The translations under genes and the position numbers were made by a program. This document shows positions 1 to 8,501 of a stretch of 64,000 nucleotides of DNA, piece by piece (position 1 is the stretch's first letter; every line of letters begins with the position of its first letter). Origin of the DNA: CAVUPF01 sp963743285 (lineage in GTDB: Bacteria; Actinomycetota; Thermoleophilia; Solirubrobacterales; 70-9); the NCBI GenBank assembly GCA_963743285.1, contig CAVUPF010000001.1, forward strand, positions 806,001 through 870,000. Reading direction: 5' to 3'. The notes under the pieces were generated by a model. It worked only from the letters and a program-made list of their open reading frames with translations, had not been told where the DNA came from and made no database searches.

Positions 1-230
1 TCAAGGCGCTCGCTTGCCAGGGAGGCGTAGGCGCCCAGCAGCTCGACGCCGAGCACGCTCGCCCCCTGGCGCCGCTTGATCGCCTCGGCGAGGGAGCCGT
101 TTGAGCAACCGAACTCGAGGATGTTGCGGGCGCCGGGCGGCACCATTCGCTGCACGTCGGGGCGCGCACCCTCATAGCCGTGACTGCGGCGCGCCAGGGC
201 ATCGACCTCCTCGGCAGGCTGCGGTGCCAT
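1..230 (-). CDS. Class I SAM-dependent methyltransferase, N-terminal part (runs off the left edge)
   Basis: About 76 codons on the minus strand begin with ATG at 230 and stay open to the window edge. A stop codon lies three codons upstream in the same frame, so this ATG is the first possible start. Near residues 36-58 the translation shows a SAM-binding motif I (ILEFGCSNGSLAEAI) followed by an acidic end of beta-2 (VLGVEL), typical of Rossmann-fold methyltransferases that often begin EPS or rhamnan clusters. The substrate cannot be told from this fragment. It lies upstream of, and in the same direction as, nothing else visible here except the complete methyltransferase at 327-1133. Confidence 0.6.
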   Translation of the reverse strand, partial: MAPQPAEEVDALARRSHGYEGARPDVQRMVPPGARNILEFGCSNGSLAEAIKRRQGASVLGVELLGAYASLASERL

Positions 231-326
231 CGACGCTCATCGTAGTCATGGCGGGCTCGCTGCCGCGCCTCGCAGGCGGGGAGGCGGTGCCGCGTCACAG
301 AAAGCGCGGGCCAGAGCGGCGAGCGC

Positions 327-1133
327 CTAAAGGGGGCGGCAGAGGTAGTTAAACCACGGGTCGCGGCGGGCCTCCTGGGGCTCGACCTCGCGGCCGGTCT
401 CATCGAGGATCGCGATCGCCTCAAGGCCCGCCTCTCCCAGCTGCTTTAGCTGCTCGGCCCGATCGACGTAGTAGACCTGCAGGTTAAAGCCGTGGGCGAC
501 GTCGCGGATCACAGTCCAACCGCGGCGCCGCGCTGCGTCGAGGTCGATCGCCCGGTTGCTTTGTCGAACCCGCCATGCGTAGCGGGCGTCTTCGAGGGAG
601 GAGAGGATCTCACGGATGTCGAGCAGCGATCGGTTTCGTTGACGCGGGCGTTTGGTAGTCAGGGGAATCGCCCCCAGCGAGTGCGCGGAGAAAAGGAATC
701 TGCCATCGGGCTTGAGGACTCCGCGGACCTCGGCGAGGATCCGCAGCCGGTCCTCGTGTCCGACCGCGTCGATCCCGTTGAAGCTGAACAGCACGAAGTC
801 AAAGGGCCCGTTTACCGAGGAGAGGTCGCGGGCGTCGCCCACCACGAGTTCGACTCGGTCATCTGTCCCCAGCAGCTGTCGGGCCCGCTCGATCATCCGC
901 GGCGAGTAATCGAGCCCGACGTAGCGACCGACCAGGGCGGCGAACGTGTAGCCGGTGCGCCCTGAGCCGACGCCGAGATCGAGCATCTCGATCTCGTTGA
1001 GGCGCTCGTGCATTTCCGCCATCACCTTTCGCTCCGGCGGCTTCAGCGAGACGTCCGTGTAGATCGCGGCGTCGCGGTCAAAGACCGCCTGGTTGGCGTC
1101 CATGTTGGCCAAGGGCAGCAATTTATAGCCCAT
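327..1133 (-). CDS. Class I SAM-dependent methyltransferase
   Basis: A 268-residue cytosolic protein with the methyltransferase fold. Motif I (MLDLGVGSGRT) is at residues 50-60, the acidic residue that binds the SAM ribose is in VGLDYSPRM near residue 75, and motif II (FDFVLFSFNGID) follows near 110-122. The family (Methyltransf_25/11) transfers methyl groups to small molecules or sugars. Here it is probably a sugar or lipid methyltransferase because of the EPS neighbourhood, but that is inference. The start at 1133 gives a short lead; a second ATG ten codons in (MDANQAVFD) is also possible. It is transcribed away from the EPS unit that starts at about 2.0 kb. Confidence 0.75.
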   Translation of the reverse strand: MGYKLLPLANMDANQAVFDRDAAIYTDVSLKPPERKVMAEMHERLNEIEMLDLGVGSGRTGYTFAALVGRYVGLDYSPRMIERARQLLGTDDRVELVVGDARDLSSVNGPFDFVLFSFNGIDAVGHEDRLRILAEVRGVLKPDGRFLFSAHSLGAIPLTTKRPRQRNRSLLDIREILSSLEDARYAWRVRQSNRAIDLDAARRRGWTVIRDVAHGFNLQVYYVDRAEQLKQLGEAGLEAIAILDETGREVEPQEARRDPWFNYLCRPL

Positions 1134-1467
1134 GCCTCGCTGCCAACCCGCACTTTTTCACCTCGGTGGCGGGGGCCATACAGATCTGATCAGCACGCTT
1201 CCCACGGCACTCTTTGAGGGCCATCGGGCCGCGGTTTTGAGGCGGGCGCGCCTGGGCGGCGGCCTCTTTTCAGGGATGTATGCTTGGCGAAGTCGGCGGG
1301 CGGCGCCGCCCAGTGCTCAAAACGGCCCGCGTTGAGGCCGATACTGAATTCAGCCAGCCGGCGGGCGTCAGCGTCGGGTAGCTTTGCCAGCGCTCAGCGC
1401 CAAGCCTCTGAGGGCTGGGGCCTGCTAAGCATCGGCATTGTCCGAGTGTGAGGAGCTTCAGATACCG
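1134..1467. other. Intergenic stretch between divergent genes
   Basis: About 330 bases between the methyltransferase start on the minus strand and the hydratase start on the plus strand. Short open frames exist but none has a recognisable product or a convincing ribosome binding site. It presumably holds promoters for both directions, though no -35/-10 pair stands out. Confidence 0.4.
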
Positions 1468-1986
1468 ATGAACGATGAGACCTATGAGCTAAGCACCGAG
1501 CAGGCTGAGCGCGAGGCGTCCGGCGCCCACAGCTACGGCCGCTACCTCGAGGAGTTCGAGGTCGGCGCCGTCTACAAGCACTGGCCGGCGAAGACCGTGA
1601 CCGAGGCCGATGACCACCTCTTCTGCCTGCTGACGATGAACCATCATCCGCTGCACATCAACGATGTCTACGCGGCGCGCTCCCAGCAGGGGCGAAACGT
1701 AGTCGTCGGCCCGCTCGTCTACTCGCTCGCCCTGGGGATGTCGGTCTCTGACATCTCGGGCAAGGCGATCGCCAATCTCGCGACCGAAGAGCTCAGCCAT
1801 CCCAACCCTGTCTTTCACGGCGACACCCTGTTCTGCGAGACGGAGGTGCTCGAGGTGAGGCCCTCGCAATCACGGTCAGACCGGGGCATCGTCAAGGTCC
1901 ACACGCGGGTTCTAAACCAAGACGGGCTGCTGGTGGCGGAGTTCAAGCGGCTCGTGCTGGTGCCGCGACGCGAGCCGGGCGCCTAA
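1468..1986 (+). CDS. MaoC family dehydratase (hot-dog fold hydratase)
   Basis: A 172-residue protein that would hydrate or dehydrate an acyl-CoA thioester. The hydratase signature is seen as LLTMNHHPLHINDVYA near residues 55-70, the variant found in mesaconyl-CoA-hydratase-like MaoC proteins, where the usual GDxNPxH is replaced. Later VVGPLVYSLALGMS and HGDTLFCETEV are typical of the single hot-dog domain. The frame is open from a TTG at 1438, but the ATG at 1468, downstream of a GAGGAG run, gives the more natural start. It sits just before the EPS operon (9 bases before the deacetylase), but a role in EPS is not obvious. The exact substrate is unknown. Confidence 0.75.
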   Translation: MNDETYELSTEQAEREASGAHSYGRYLEEFEVGAVYKHWPAKTVTEADDHLFCLLTMNHHPLHINDVYAARSQQGRNVVVGPLVYSLALGMSVSDISGKAIANLATEELSHPNPVFHGDTLFCETEVLEVRPSQSRSDRGIVKVHTRVLNQDGLLVAEFKRLVLVPRREPGA

Positions 1987-1994
1987 CCGGGCCG

Positions 1995-2804
1995 ATGAGC
2001 GACTTGCTCGTGCTGTGCTACCACGGGATCAGCGAGACCTGGCCGGCTCCGACCTCGGTTCGGCCTCAGGACTTCGAGCGCCAGCTCGCCGATTTCCGTC
2101 GCCGCGGTTATCGTGGGGCGACGTTCTCCGATGCCCTGACGGCCCCCGCCAGCGACCCGACGCTGGTCGTAACGTTCGACGACGCGCATCGATCGGTCTT
2201 TGAGCTGGCGGCGCCGGTCATGGCGCGCCTCGGCGTTCCGGGCACCGTGTATGTGCCGACCGGGTACGCGGGGAGCGATCGACCGATGGCCTGGGATGGG
2301 TATGACATCTGGCTCGGCACGGCCCACGAGAGCGAGCTCTTGTGCATGGACTGGGATCAGCTCGGTGAGCTCGCCGCCGCGGGCTGGGAGATCGGCTCCC
2401 ACACTCGCTCTCACCCTCACCTCGCAGAGCTCCAAGACTCCGAGCTCGCCGCGGAGCTGAGCGGCTCGCGTGAGGAGTGCCAAGTGCGCTCCGGAACGCC
2501 CTGCGACTCAATCGCCTATCCCTACGGTGATTACGACGCCCGCGTGGCGCGCGCCGCGCGCCGGGCCGGCTACTGCTTTGGCGCCACCGTCCCGCGCGGC
2601 CCCCGGACGCCGCTGCCGCTGGCCTGGCCGCGGGTTGGGGTCTATCACGGCGAGGGCGAGCGGCGGCTGCGACTCAGGGCACGTGCCAGACGGCTTGAGT
2701 CCTCGCCCCTGACCCGGATCGCGCTGGGCCTCAAAGGCGCCCTGCGGACAGGCCGAGCGGCAGTCTTGGCCTCCGGCAGGCATGGCCAAAGGGGCGTCGA
2801 ATGA
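1995..2804 (+). CDS. Polysaccharide deacetylase (NodB homology domain)
   Basis: A 269-residue carbohydrate esterase family 4 type protein. The metal-binding signature is present: LVVTFDDAH near residue 57-65 supplies the catalytic and metal-binding aspartates, and GSHTRSHPHL near 133-142 the H-x3-H pair; AYPYGDYD near 172-179 is motif 3. It would remove N-acetyl groups from the growing or finished polysaccharide. There is no clear signal peptide, which is common for deacetylases that act at the membrane face within EPS operons. The stop overlaps the start of the Wzz/kinase gene by four bases (ATGA), indicating translational coupling. Confidence 0.85.
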   Translation: MSDLLVLCYHGISETWPAPTSVRPQDFERQLADFRRRGYRGATFSDALTAPASDPTLVVTFDDAHRSVFELAAPVMARLGVPGTVYVPTGYAGSDRPMAWDGYDIWLGTAHESELLCMDWDQLGELAAAGWEIGSHTRSHPHLAELQDSELAAELSGSREECQVRSGTPCDSIAYPYGDYDARVARAARRAGYCFGATVPRGPRTPLPLAWPRVGVYHGEGERRLRLRARARRLESSPLTRIALGLKGALRTGRAAVLASGRHGQRGVE

Positions 2805-4321
2805 GCGCTGAGATGAGCGATCAGGAGGGGATTTTCGAGCAAGGGCTGCGGATCCTGCGCCGCCGCAAGTGGGTGGTACTGCAAGCGGTGATCGCGGTGC
2901 CGCTGCTCGCCTTCCTCTACACCTCGACCGAGCCCGAAGAGTTCACCGCCACCGCGACACTCCTCTTTCGCCAGTCCCCGGCCGCACTTGAAGAAAACCA
3001 AGGCGTGATCGACCCGACCCGCGAGGCCGCCACCAACGGCGAACTTGTGGCCCTGCCGGTGGTCGCCGAAGAAGCCGCCAAGCTGCTCGGTCACGGCTAC
3101 AGCGGGGCAGAGGTCCTCTCCGACGTCGCCGTCGCGCCGAGCCTCGAAGCCGAAACCGCCGCGATCGCGGCGACCAGCGAATCCCCGGCACGCTCGGCGA
3201 CGATCGCGAACGCCTACGCCAAGGCCTACATCAACTTCCGCAAGCGGGCCGATCGCTCCCAGGTCCAAAGCGCGATCAGCCTCGCCGAAACGAGCCTCGC
3301 AAAGATGACGCCCGCGCAGCGGGCGGGTCCCGAAGGCACGGCTCTAAGCAAACAGCTCGAGCAGCTGAAAATCCGCCAGGCGCTGGAAACCGGTGGGGCC
3401 GAGCTGGTCCAGCCCGCAACTGCGCCGTCTTCTCCCTCCTCGCCGGAAGTCTCGCGCAACGTGCTGCTCGGGGTGGTCCTCGGGCTGTTGCTGGGCTTTG
3501 GCCTGGCGCTGATCTTGGAGCGGGTCGATCGCCGCGTGCGCTCCACCCAGGAGATGGAGCAGCTCTACGGCCTGCCGATCATCGCCCGCATCCCGCGCAG
3601 CCGCCGGCTCGCCGGGAAGCGATCTGAGTCCTTCGGGCCGCAGACTCCCGAGGCCGAGGCGTTTCGCGTCTTGCGCACCAACCTGCGCTATTTCGAGGTC
3701 AGCCGCGACCTGCGCTCGGTGATGATCGTCAGCCCCGCGGCCGGCGACGGCAAGTCGACGGTGGCCCGCGGCCTGGCAATGACGATGGCCGAGATGGGCG
3801 ACGACGTGGTGCTCGTCGAGGCAGACCTGCGCAAGGGAGGTGAGTTTAGATCCGTCAACGGCCACCCGGCACCTGGTCTCTCGACCGTGCTCACCGGCAC
3901 CTCGCTTGAGAAAGTGCTGGTCCGCGTCGACGTGGGGGGACAGGGCTCTGAGGAGTCGCGCAACCTGGCGATTCTCCCCAGCGGACCGCCGCCCCCCAAT
4001 CCCGCCGAGCTGCTTGAGAGCTGGCGGATGCGCGAGATCTTGGTCGAACTCCAAGACCGCTTTCAGACGGTCATTCTCGACAGTCCCGCGATGGCCGCGG
4101 TCAGCGACGCGCTGGTACTGATCCCGGCGGTCGGGGGCGTCGTTATCGTCGGCGGGCTCGGCAAAACGACTCGCGATGCCGCCAACGACCTGAGCAGGCA
4201 GTTCGCGCTGCTAAACAAACAGCCGATCGGCCTGATCGTCAACTTCGCCGAGCCCGAGCATGCCAAGTATTCGCAATATTACCGCCCCGACCTGGCCGAC
4301 AGCAGCAGATCGCCTAGCTGA
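2801..4321 (+). CDS. Polysaccharide chain-length determinant fused to tyrosine autokinase (Wzz/CpsD-type)
   Basis: A 506-residue membrane protein. The Wzz-type region has transmembrane helices at about 24-42 and 220-240 around an extracytoplasmic loop. The cytoplasmic BY-kinase domain follows: Walker A SPAAGDGKSTVARG near 309-322, Walker A' VLVEADLRKG (Glu where Asp is commoner), and Walker B VILDSPAMAAVSDA near 423. The C-terminus carries a small tyrosine cluster (YSQYY) as expected for autophosphorylation. This family controls chain length and export by cycling phosphorylation with Wzy/Wzx. It overlaps the deacetylase upstream by four bases and the Wzy-like gene downstream by 62 bases. Confidence 0.88.
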   Translation: MSAEMSDQEGIFEQGLRILRRRKWVVLQAVIAVPLLAFLYTSTEPEEFTATATLLFRQSPAALEENQGVIDPTREAATNGELVALPVVAEEAAKLLGHGYSGAEVLSDVAVAPSLEAETAAIAATSESPARSATIANAYAKAYINFRKRADRSQVQSAISLAETSLAKMTPAQRAGPEGTALSKQLEQLKIRQALETGGAELVQPATAPSSPSSPEVSRNVLLGVVLGLLLGFGLALILERVDRRVRSTQEMEQLYGLPIIARIPRSRRLAGKRSESFGPQTPEAEAFRVLRTNLRYFEVSRDLRSVMIVSPAAGDGKSTVARGLAMTMAEMGDDVVLVEADLRKGGEFRSVNGHPAPGLSTVLTGTSLEKVLVRVDVGGQGSEESRNLAILPSGPPPPNPAELLESWRMREILVELQDRFQTVILDSPAMAAVSDALVLIPAVGGVVIVGGLGKTTRDAANDLSRQFALLNKQPIGLIVNFAEPEHAKYSQYYRPDLADSSRSPS

Positions 4322-5771
4322 TCCGCTGCGGATCGCGGCCTTCGCGCTCGCCGTCTTGGGCCTTGAGGCCGTGCTCGCGCACGGCATAGTCGGGCCGAAA
4401 ATCTCCCATTACGTCCTGCTCTTTGTCGGCCTCTTCGCGATCGCCTTCGTGTTTCGCTTCCCGATGGCGACCGGACTCGCCTTCCTGTTCTTCACCGACT
4501 TCATCTTCTACCCCAACTTCTTCAACCTGCACGTCGGGCCGGTCGGGGTTCGCCCGCACGAGTTCGCGCTCGCCGGCCTGCTGGCGCTGGCGGCGATTCG
4601 GCCCCAGCGCTCGACCTGGGGGGGCTTCGTGGGGGCGGCGCTCGCCTTCTTTTTCGGCATGGTCATCCTCTCGGCTGCCCTGGCGCTGATGAGCGGCTCG
4701 GTGGCGCTCACCGAAGCCTGGAACTGGTCGCGGGCCTTCTTTCCGCTGGCCTTCTTTTACGTGGTCATCCGCCTCTTTCCGACGCCCGCCCAGCGCCGCA
4801 CCCTGCTATTGGGCGGCGCGGTGGTCGCCGCCGCGACCGGCGTCGTCGCCCTTTTCGTCTCGCTCGGCGCCGGCTTCAGCAAATCTCTCGAGGCGCCGGG
4901 GGGACAGACCGTGAAGAGCGAAGGCGGTTTCGGGTCGCTGGCCAGGGTGAGGCTTCCCGGTCTGTCGGCCGGTTACGCGCTGTTTTGGTACTCGGCCGTG
5001 CAGATCGCCGCCAAACGCCACCTCAAGCGCATCGGCTGGACGGTGCTGCTGCTCGGCATCGCGCTTGACATCGTGGTCAGCTTTAACCGCAACATGTGGG
5101 TGGGCATTATCCTAGGGCTCCTGCTGATGATGATCGTCGGTGGGGCCGTCGTCCGCTATCGGATCACGGCGGCGACCACGGCGCTGATCGGTGCCGTGAT
5201 CGTGTTCATCATCTTCGGCAGCGTCGCCTCGAACAGCCACGTAATCGAGCCGATCCTGAAGCGCGGCGCGACGATCATCAACCCCACCAAGACCGCGGGG
5301 GAAAGCTCCCTGCAGGAGCGCGCCAATGAGACAGAAAAAGCCTGGGCCACCGCCAGGCACCATCTCCTGCTCGGGGTGGGGGCGGGCGTCCCGTTCGGGG
5401 TCGTCTCGATCCAGCCGATCAGCGTCGGCGGCCTGGTGATCGGCAGCCACGCCGAACCCCAACTCTTCGTGCACGATCAGTACCTCTACCTGGTGCTTCT
5501 CTCCGGGATTCCCGGCCTGATCGCCTTCGTTTTCTTCTTGGGGGTGCCGGTGGCGCTGGCTTGGCGCCGCGCGCCGCGCGATCCGGCGATCGCCGCCTGT
5601 GGGGTCGGGATCGCGATGATCATGGTCAGCGCCATAGTCGCGATTTACTTCACCACCGAGGACATGACCGCGGTGTTAGGCCTGCTGAGTGGCGTGATCG
5701 TCGCCGATGCGAAGGGCCGCGCCGCAGAAGGCCGGCCGTCGGGCCTGATCGAATCTGCAGCTGCGAGCTAG
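4260..5771 (+). CDS. O-antigen ligase/polymerase family membrane protein (Wzy-like)
   Basis: A 503-residue polytopic membrane protein with roughly ten to twelve hydrophobic helices and the long extracytoplasmic loop typical of the Wzy_C/O-antigen ligase family. FNRNMWVGIILGLLL near 275-290 matches the conserved R-x3-W/L-type segment that precedes the loop, and VGAGVPFG plus HDQYLYLVLLSGIPGL follow it. It probably polymerises lipid-linked repeat units made by this unit. The start at 4260 lies inside the kinase gene; no better ATG or GTG exists before the first helix, so a 62-base overlap is accepted. It ends a few bases from the convergent glycosyltransferase. Confidence 0.82.
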   Translation: MPSIRNITAPTWPTAADRLADPLRIAAFALAVLGLEAVLAHGIVGPKISHYVLLFVGLFAIAFVFRFPMATGLAFLFFTDFIFYPNFFNLHVGPVGVRPHEFALAGLLALAAIRPQRSTWGGFVGAALAFFFGMVILSAALALMSGSVALTEAWNWSRAFFPLAFFYVVIRLFPTPAQRRTLLLGGAVVAAATGVVALFVSLGAGFSKSLEAPGGQTVKSEGGFGSLARVRLPGLSAGYALFWYSAVQIAAKRHLKRIGWTVLLLGIALDIVVSFNRNMWVGIILGLLLMMIVGGAVVRYRITAATTALIGAVIVFIIFGSVASNSHVIEPILKRGATIINPTKTAGESSLQERANETEKAWATARHHLLLGVGAGVPFGVVSIQPISVGGLVIGSHAEPQLFVHDQYLYLVLLSGIPGLIAFVFFLGVPVALAWRRAPRDPAIAACGVGIAMIMVSAIVAIYFTTEDMTAVLGLLSGVIVADAKGRAAEGRPSGLIESAAAS

Positions 5772-6994
5772 ATGATCGCCGCCGCGCCTGAACTTGCAAG
5801 CGCACCCGCCGCTGTGCCCTGCGCCGCGGCGGCCTCAAAGAGGGCTGCGTATCGGCGGACAAGCTCCGCGGAGTCAAAGGCCGCAACCGCGCGCCTGCCC
5901 GCCTCAGACATCGCCTCGCGCTCATCGGGGTTGGTGAGCAGCTCGATGCAGGCGCTTGCGAAACGTTGCGTGTCGTTGGGGGCGACACAGACTCCAGCTC
6001 CCGTGCCGAGCAGCTCGCCGACGTCGCCGACGTCGGTGCCGACAATCGGCACCCCGAGCGCCATCGCCTCAAGGATCACGACCGGCATCGCGTCGGCGAT
6101 CGAGGGCAAGACCATCAGGTCAGAGAGCGCCAAAAGGCCGGGGACGTCGTCTCGCAAGCCGAGGAAGTGGACCCAATCCCCGGCACCTAGCTCCTTCACG
6201 CGGCGCTCCACCGCCGCCCTGGTCGCCCCGTCGCCAACGAAGACAAGCTGTGCATCGCCTACCTCCTTGCGGACCCGCGCCAGGGACTCAAGCGCCCCGA
6301 GTTGGTTCTTCTCAGCGCGAAAGAGGCCGACCTGGATCGCCACCGGAGCACTCTCGGCAAGGCCGAGCTCGGCCCGGCTCGGCCCGTTTGCGGCGGCGCC
6401 GACCGTATCTTTCAGGGGGATGCCGTTGGGTATGTGGACGATCTTCTCCGGCGCGGTGCCCTCGCTCACCAGGACTTCTCGCTGGGATGCCGCGCAGGCC
6501 ACCGTCGCGAAGGTGAAGCGGTCCAGGAGCCTGTTGTGCAATGCGATCCAGCTGGCCCGCGGCGCACCGCTTGCGGAGATCTGGGCGGTGCGATCGGTGG
6601 CGTGGTCGGCGACGATCACCGGGCGGCGGGCGAGGATCGCCGCGATCCTCCCCCAAAAGCTCGAGTCCCACCCCGTGCAGTGTACGACTTCGGCGCTGCG
6701 GGCAAGGCGGGTGAGGCGCGGGATCATCCGGGCCCGCCCGCCGCGGGTGCCGACGCCGAGCACCACCAGCTCGACCCCCCGCTCGGTCAGCGAGGTGGTG
6801 TCGATAACGCATCTGCCAACGCAGCAGACAGTCACCTCGTGCCCCAGCTCGGCGAGGCCCCTGGCGAGGTGGGGGAGTTGAGTCTCGGCCCCGCCGGCCG
6901 GAAAGAGGTTGTTGATGATCAACAGCAGCTTGCGTGGAGGTGCAGACACCGCACCAGGATAGTTGGGGTGGCTGTTCACGAGGAGCGCCAGCAT
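5768..6994 (-). CDS. Glycosyltransferase family 4
   Basis: A 408-residue GT-B glycosyltransferase, cytosolic face of the membrane. The N-terminal half starts KLLLIINNLFPAGGAETQL, the usual donor/acceptor entry motif with GGAE. The C-terminal half has QVGLFRAEKNQLGALESL, VFVGDGATRAAVERR and the nucleotide-sugar signature ADAMPVVILEAMALGVPIV (E-x7-E). It would add one sugar to the lipid-linked repeat. It is on the opposite strand to its neighbours, and its ATG overlaps that of the flippase on the other strand. A GTG at 6949 (start SAPPRKLLL) is a possible alternative start that would remove the overlap. Confidence 0.85.
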   Translation of the reverse strand: MLALLVNSHPNYPGAVSAPPRKLLLIINNLFPAGGAETQLPHLARGLAELGHEVTVCCVGRCVIDTTSLTERGVELVVLGVGTRGGRARMIPRLTRLARSAEVVHCTGWDSSFWGRIAAILARRPVIVADHATDRTAQISASGAPRASWIALHNRLLDRFTFATVACAASQREVLVSEGTAPEKIVHIPNGIPLKDTVGAAANGPSRAELGLAESAPVAIQVGLFRAEKNQLGALESLARVRKEVGDAQLVFVGDGATRAAVERRVKELGAGDWVHFLGLRDDVPGLLALSDLMVLPSIADAMPVVILEAMALGVPIVGTDVGDVGELLGTGAGVCVAPNDTQRFASACIELLTNPDEREAMSEAGRRAVAAFDSAELVRRYAALFEAAAAQGTAAGALASSGAAAII

Positions 6995-8501
6995 GCTGTT
7001 TAGAAATACGCTGGCCCAGTCCGGCAGCCTCCTGATCGGCTATCTGTTCAGTTTCCTGCTGGCGCCGGTGATGATCTCCCGCCTCGGGCTCGACAAGTTT
7101 GGCGTCTGGGCGGTGACCGGCGCCTTTGCCACCTACGCCGGCCTGCTCGACCTGGGCATCGGTCGCGCCTTGACGCGCTTCATCGCCATCTATGACGCAG
7201 AAGACGACGGCGAGGACCGGATCCGCCAGTGCGTCGGCCTCGGCATGATCACGGTCACCGTGGTCGGCAGCCTGGCGCTGCTGGTGGTCGCAGCGGTCGC
7301 GCCGCTGCTAAGTGAACAGCTCGGTGTGCTCTCGACTGACGAAATGAGAATCGTCGTGATGTCAGCGGTTGGCATTTTCACCCTCAACGGCTACCAGAGC
7401 GTGCTGACCGGGGTCGGCATTGGCATGCGTCGCATGGTGCCTCCAAACGTGGCGACGACGATCGGCGTCACCGTCAATTTCGCCCTCAGCATCGCCGCGC
7501 TCCTGCTCAGCGGGAGCTTGGTCGTCTATGCGCTCGCCAACACAGTGGCGGCGCTGCTCGCGATCATTCCTGCTTACTTCTCGATGCGATACGTCTGGCA
7601 CGGGCCGTACTCGGCGCTCCCCGAGCGAAAGTTCGTCAAGGAGGTGCTTTCTTTTAGCCTCAAGAGCCAGGTTGGGTGGCTTGCGGAACTGGTTAACTTC
7701 CAGACCGACAAGATCGTCATCGCGATCGCCGTCGATGTGCGTGCGGCTGCGGTGTATGAGATTGCATCGCGGGTGGTGCAGAGTGTCCGCAGCGTGGCTG
7801 TGCTCACCGTCTCGGCGATGATCCCGACCGCCGCCGCGAGGATAGTCTCGGAGGGGAAGGCGGTGATTGGCGAAATGTACCGACGCTACACTCTGCGAAC
7901 CTGCGCGATTGCCTTCCCGCTCTTTGTCATCGCCTCTGCCAGTGCCCCGTTTCTGCTCGTCTTCTGGCTCGGCAAAGTGCCAGGGGACGCGGATCTGCTG
8001 GTTCCGTTCCTGACACTCGCCTACTTGGTCAATATCACGACTGGCGTGGGCTCAAGCGTTGCGCTTGCTGCCGGCCAGCCTGGGATGGTCTCGCTCAACT
8101 CACTTCTGATTGCCGGCTTGAACATCGTTTTCACCGTTGCACTGGCTCCTTTTTTTGGAATGTGGGGAGTTGTCGGAGGAACGTTTTTGGCACTCATGGT
8201 CGGAGGCGTGCTATTTACGGAGCGCGTTTTGAAGCTTTTCGAGCTGCCGCTGCATGACTTTCTCGCCGGGGTGCTGCCGACTGGAGCGTTGGCGCTCGGG
8301 CTCGGGATACCGCCGGCGGCGCTCGCAATAACCGTCGGTGCCCCGAGTGGGCGGCTTGTGGCCCTGGTGCTTCTCGTCGTCTCGGTGCTCGTCTACGGGC
8401 CCCCCTACTGGATCATCGCGAGCCGGCACGGCTACCTGCCCGACAAGCTCGCCTTCCCGGTGGGTCGCCGACGCGCCTCGCCCACGATGCCGGCCGCATG
8501 A
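6993..8501 (+). CDS. Oligosaccharide flippase (Wzx-like)
   Basis: A 502-residue membrane protein with about twelve to fourteen helices, starting MLFRNTLAQSGSLLIGYLFSFLLAPVMISRLG, as in the polysaccharide biosynthesis protein family that moves undecaprenyl-linked repeats across the membrane. The ATG at 6993 is preceded by AGGAG at 6981-6985, seven bases away, which is better than the in-frame start at 6963. It precedes a run of four plus-strand EPS genes with overlaps or no gap, so it is likely the first gene of that operon. The overlap with the divergent glycosyltransferase start means the two promoters must lie within coding DNA. Confidence 0.85.
   Translation: MLFRNTLAQSGSLLIGYLFSFLLAPVMISRLGLDKFGVWAVTGAFATYAGLLDLGIGRALTRFIAIYDAEDDGEDRIRQCVGLGMITVTVVGSLALLVVAAVAPLLSEQLGVLSTDEMRIVVMSAVGIFTLNGYQSVLTGVGIGMRRMVPPNVATTIGVTVNFALSIAALLLSGSLVVYALANTVAALLAIIPAYFSMRYVWHGPYSALPERKFVKEVLSFSLKSQVGWLAELVNFQTDKIVIAIAVDVRAAAVYEIASRVVQSVRSVAVLTVSAMIPTAAARIVSEGKAVIGEMYRRYTLRTCAIAFPLFVIASASAPFLLVFWLGKVPGDADLLVPFLTLAYLVNITTGVGSSVALAAGQPGMVSLNSLLIAGLNIVFTVALAPFFGMWGVVGGTFLALMVGGVLFTERVLKLFELPLHDFLAGVLPTGALALGLGIPPAALAITVGAPSGRLVALVLLVVSVLVYGPPYWIIASRHGYLPDKLAFPVGRRRASPTMPAA

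Noticed and set aside
2645..3268. Minus-strand 207-residue frame opposite the deacetylase and Wzz genes
   Set aside because: Antisense to two well-supported overlapping genes; no family pattern.
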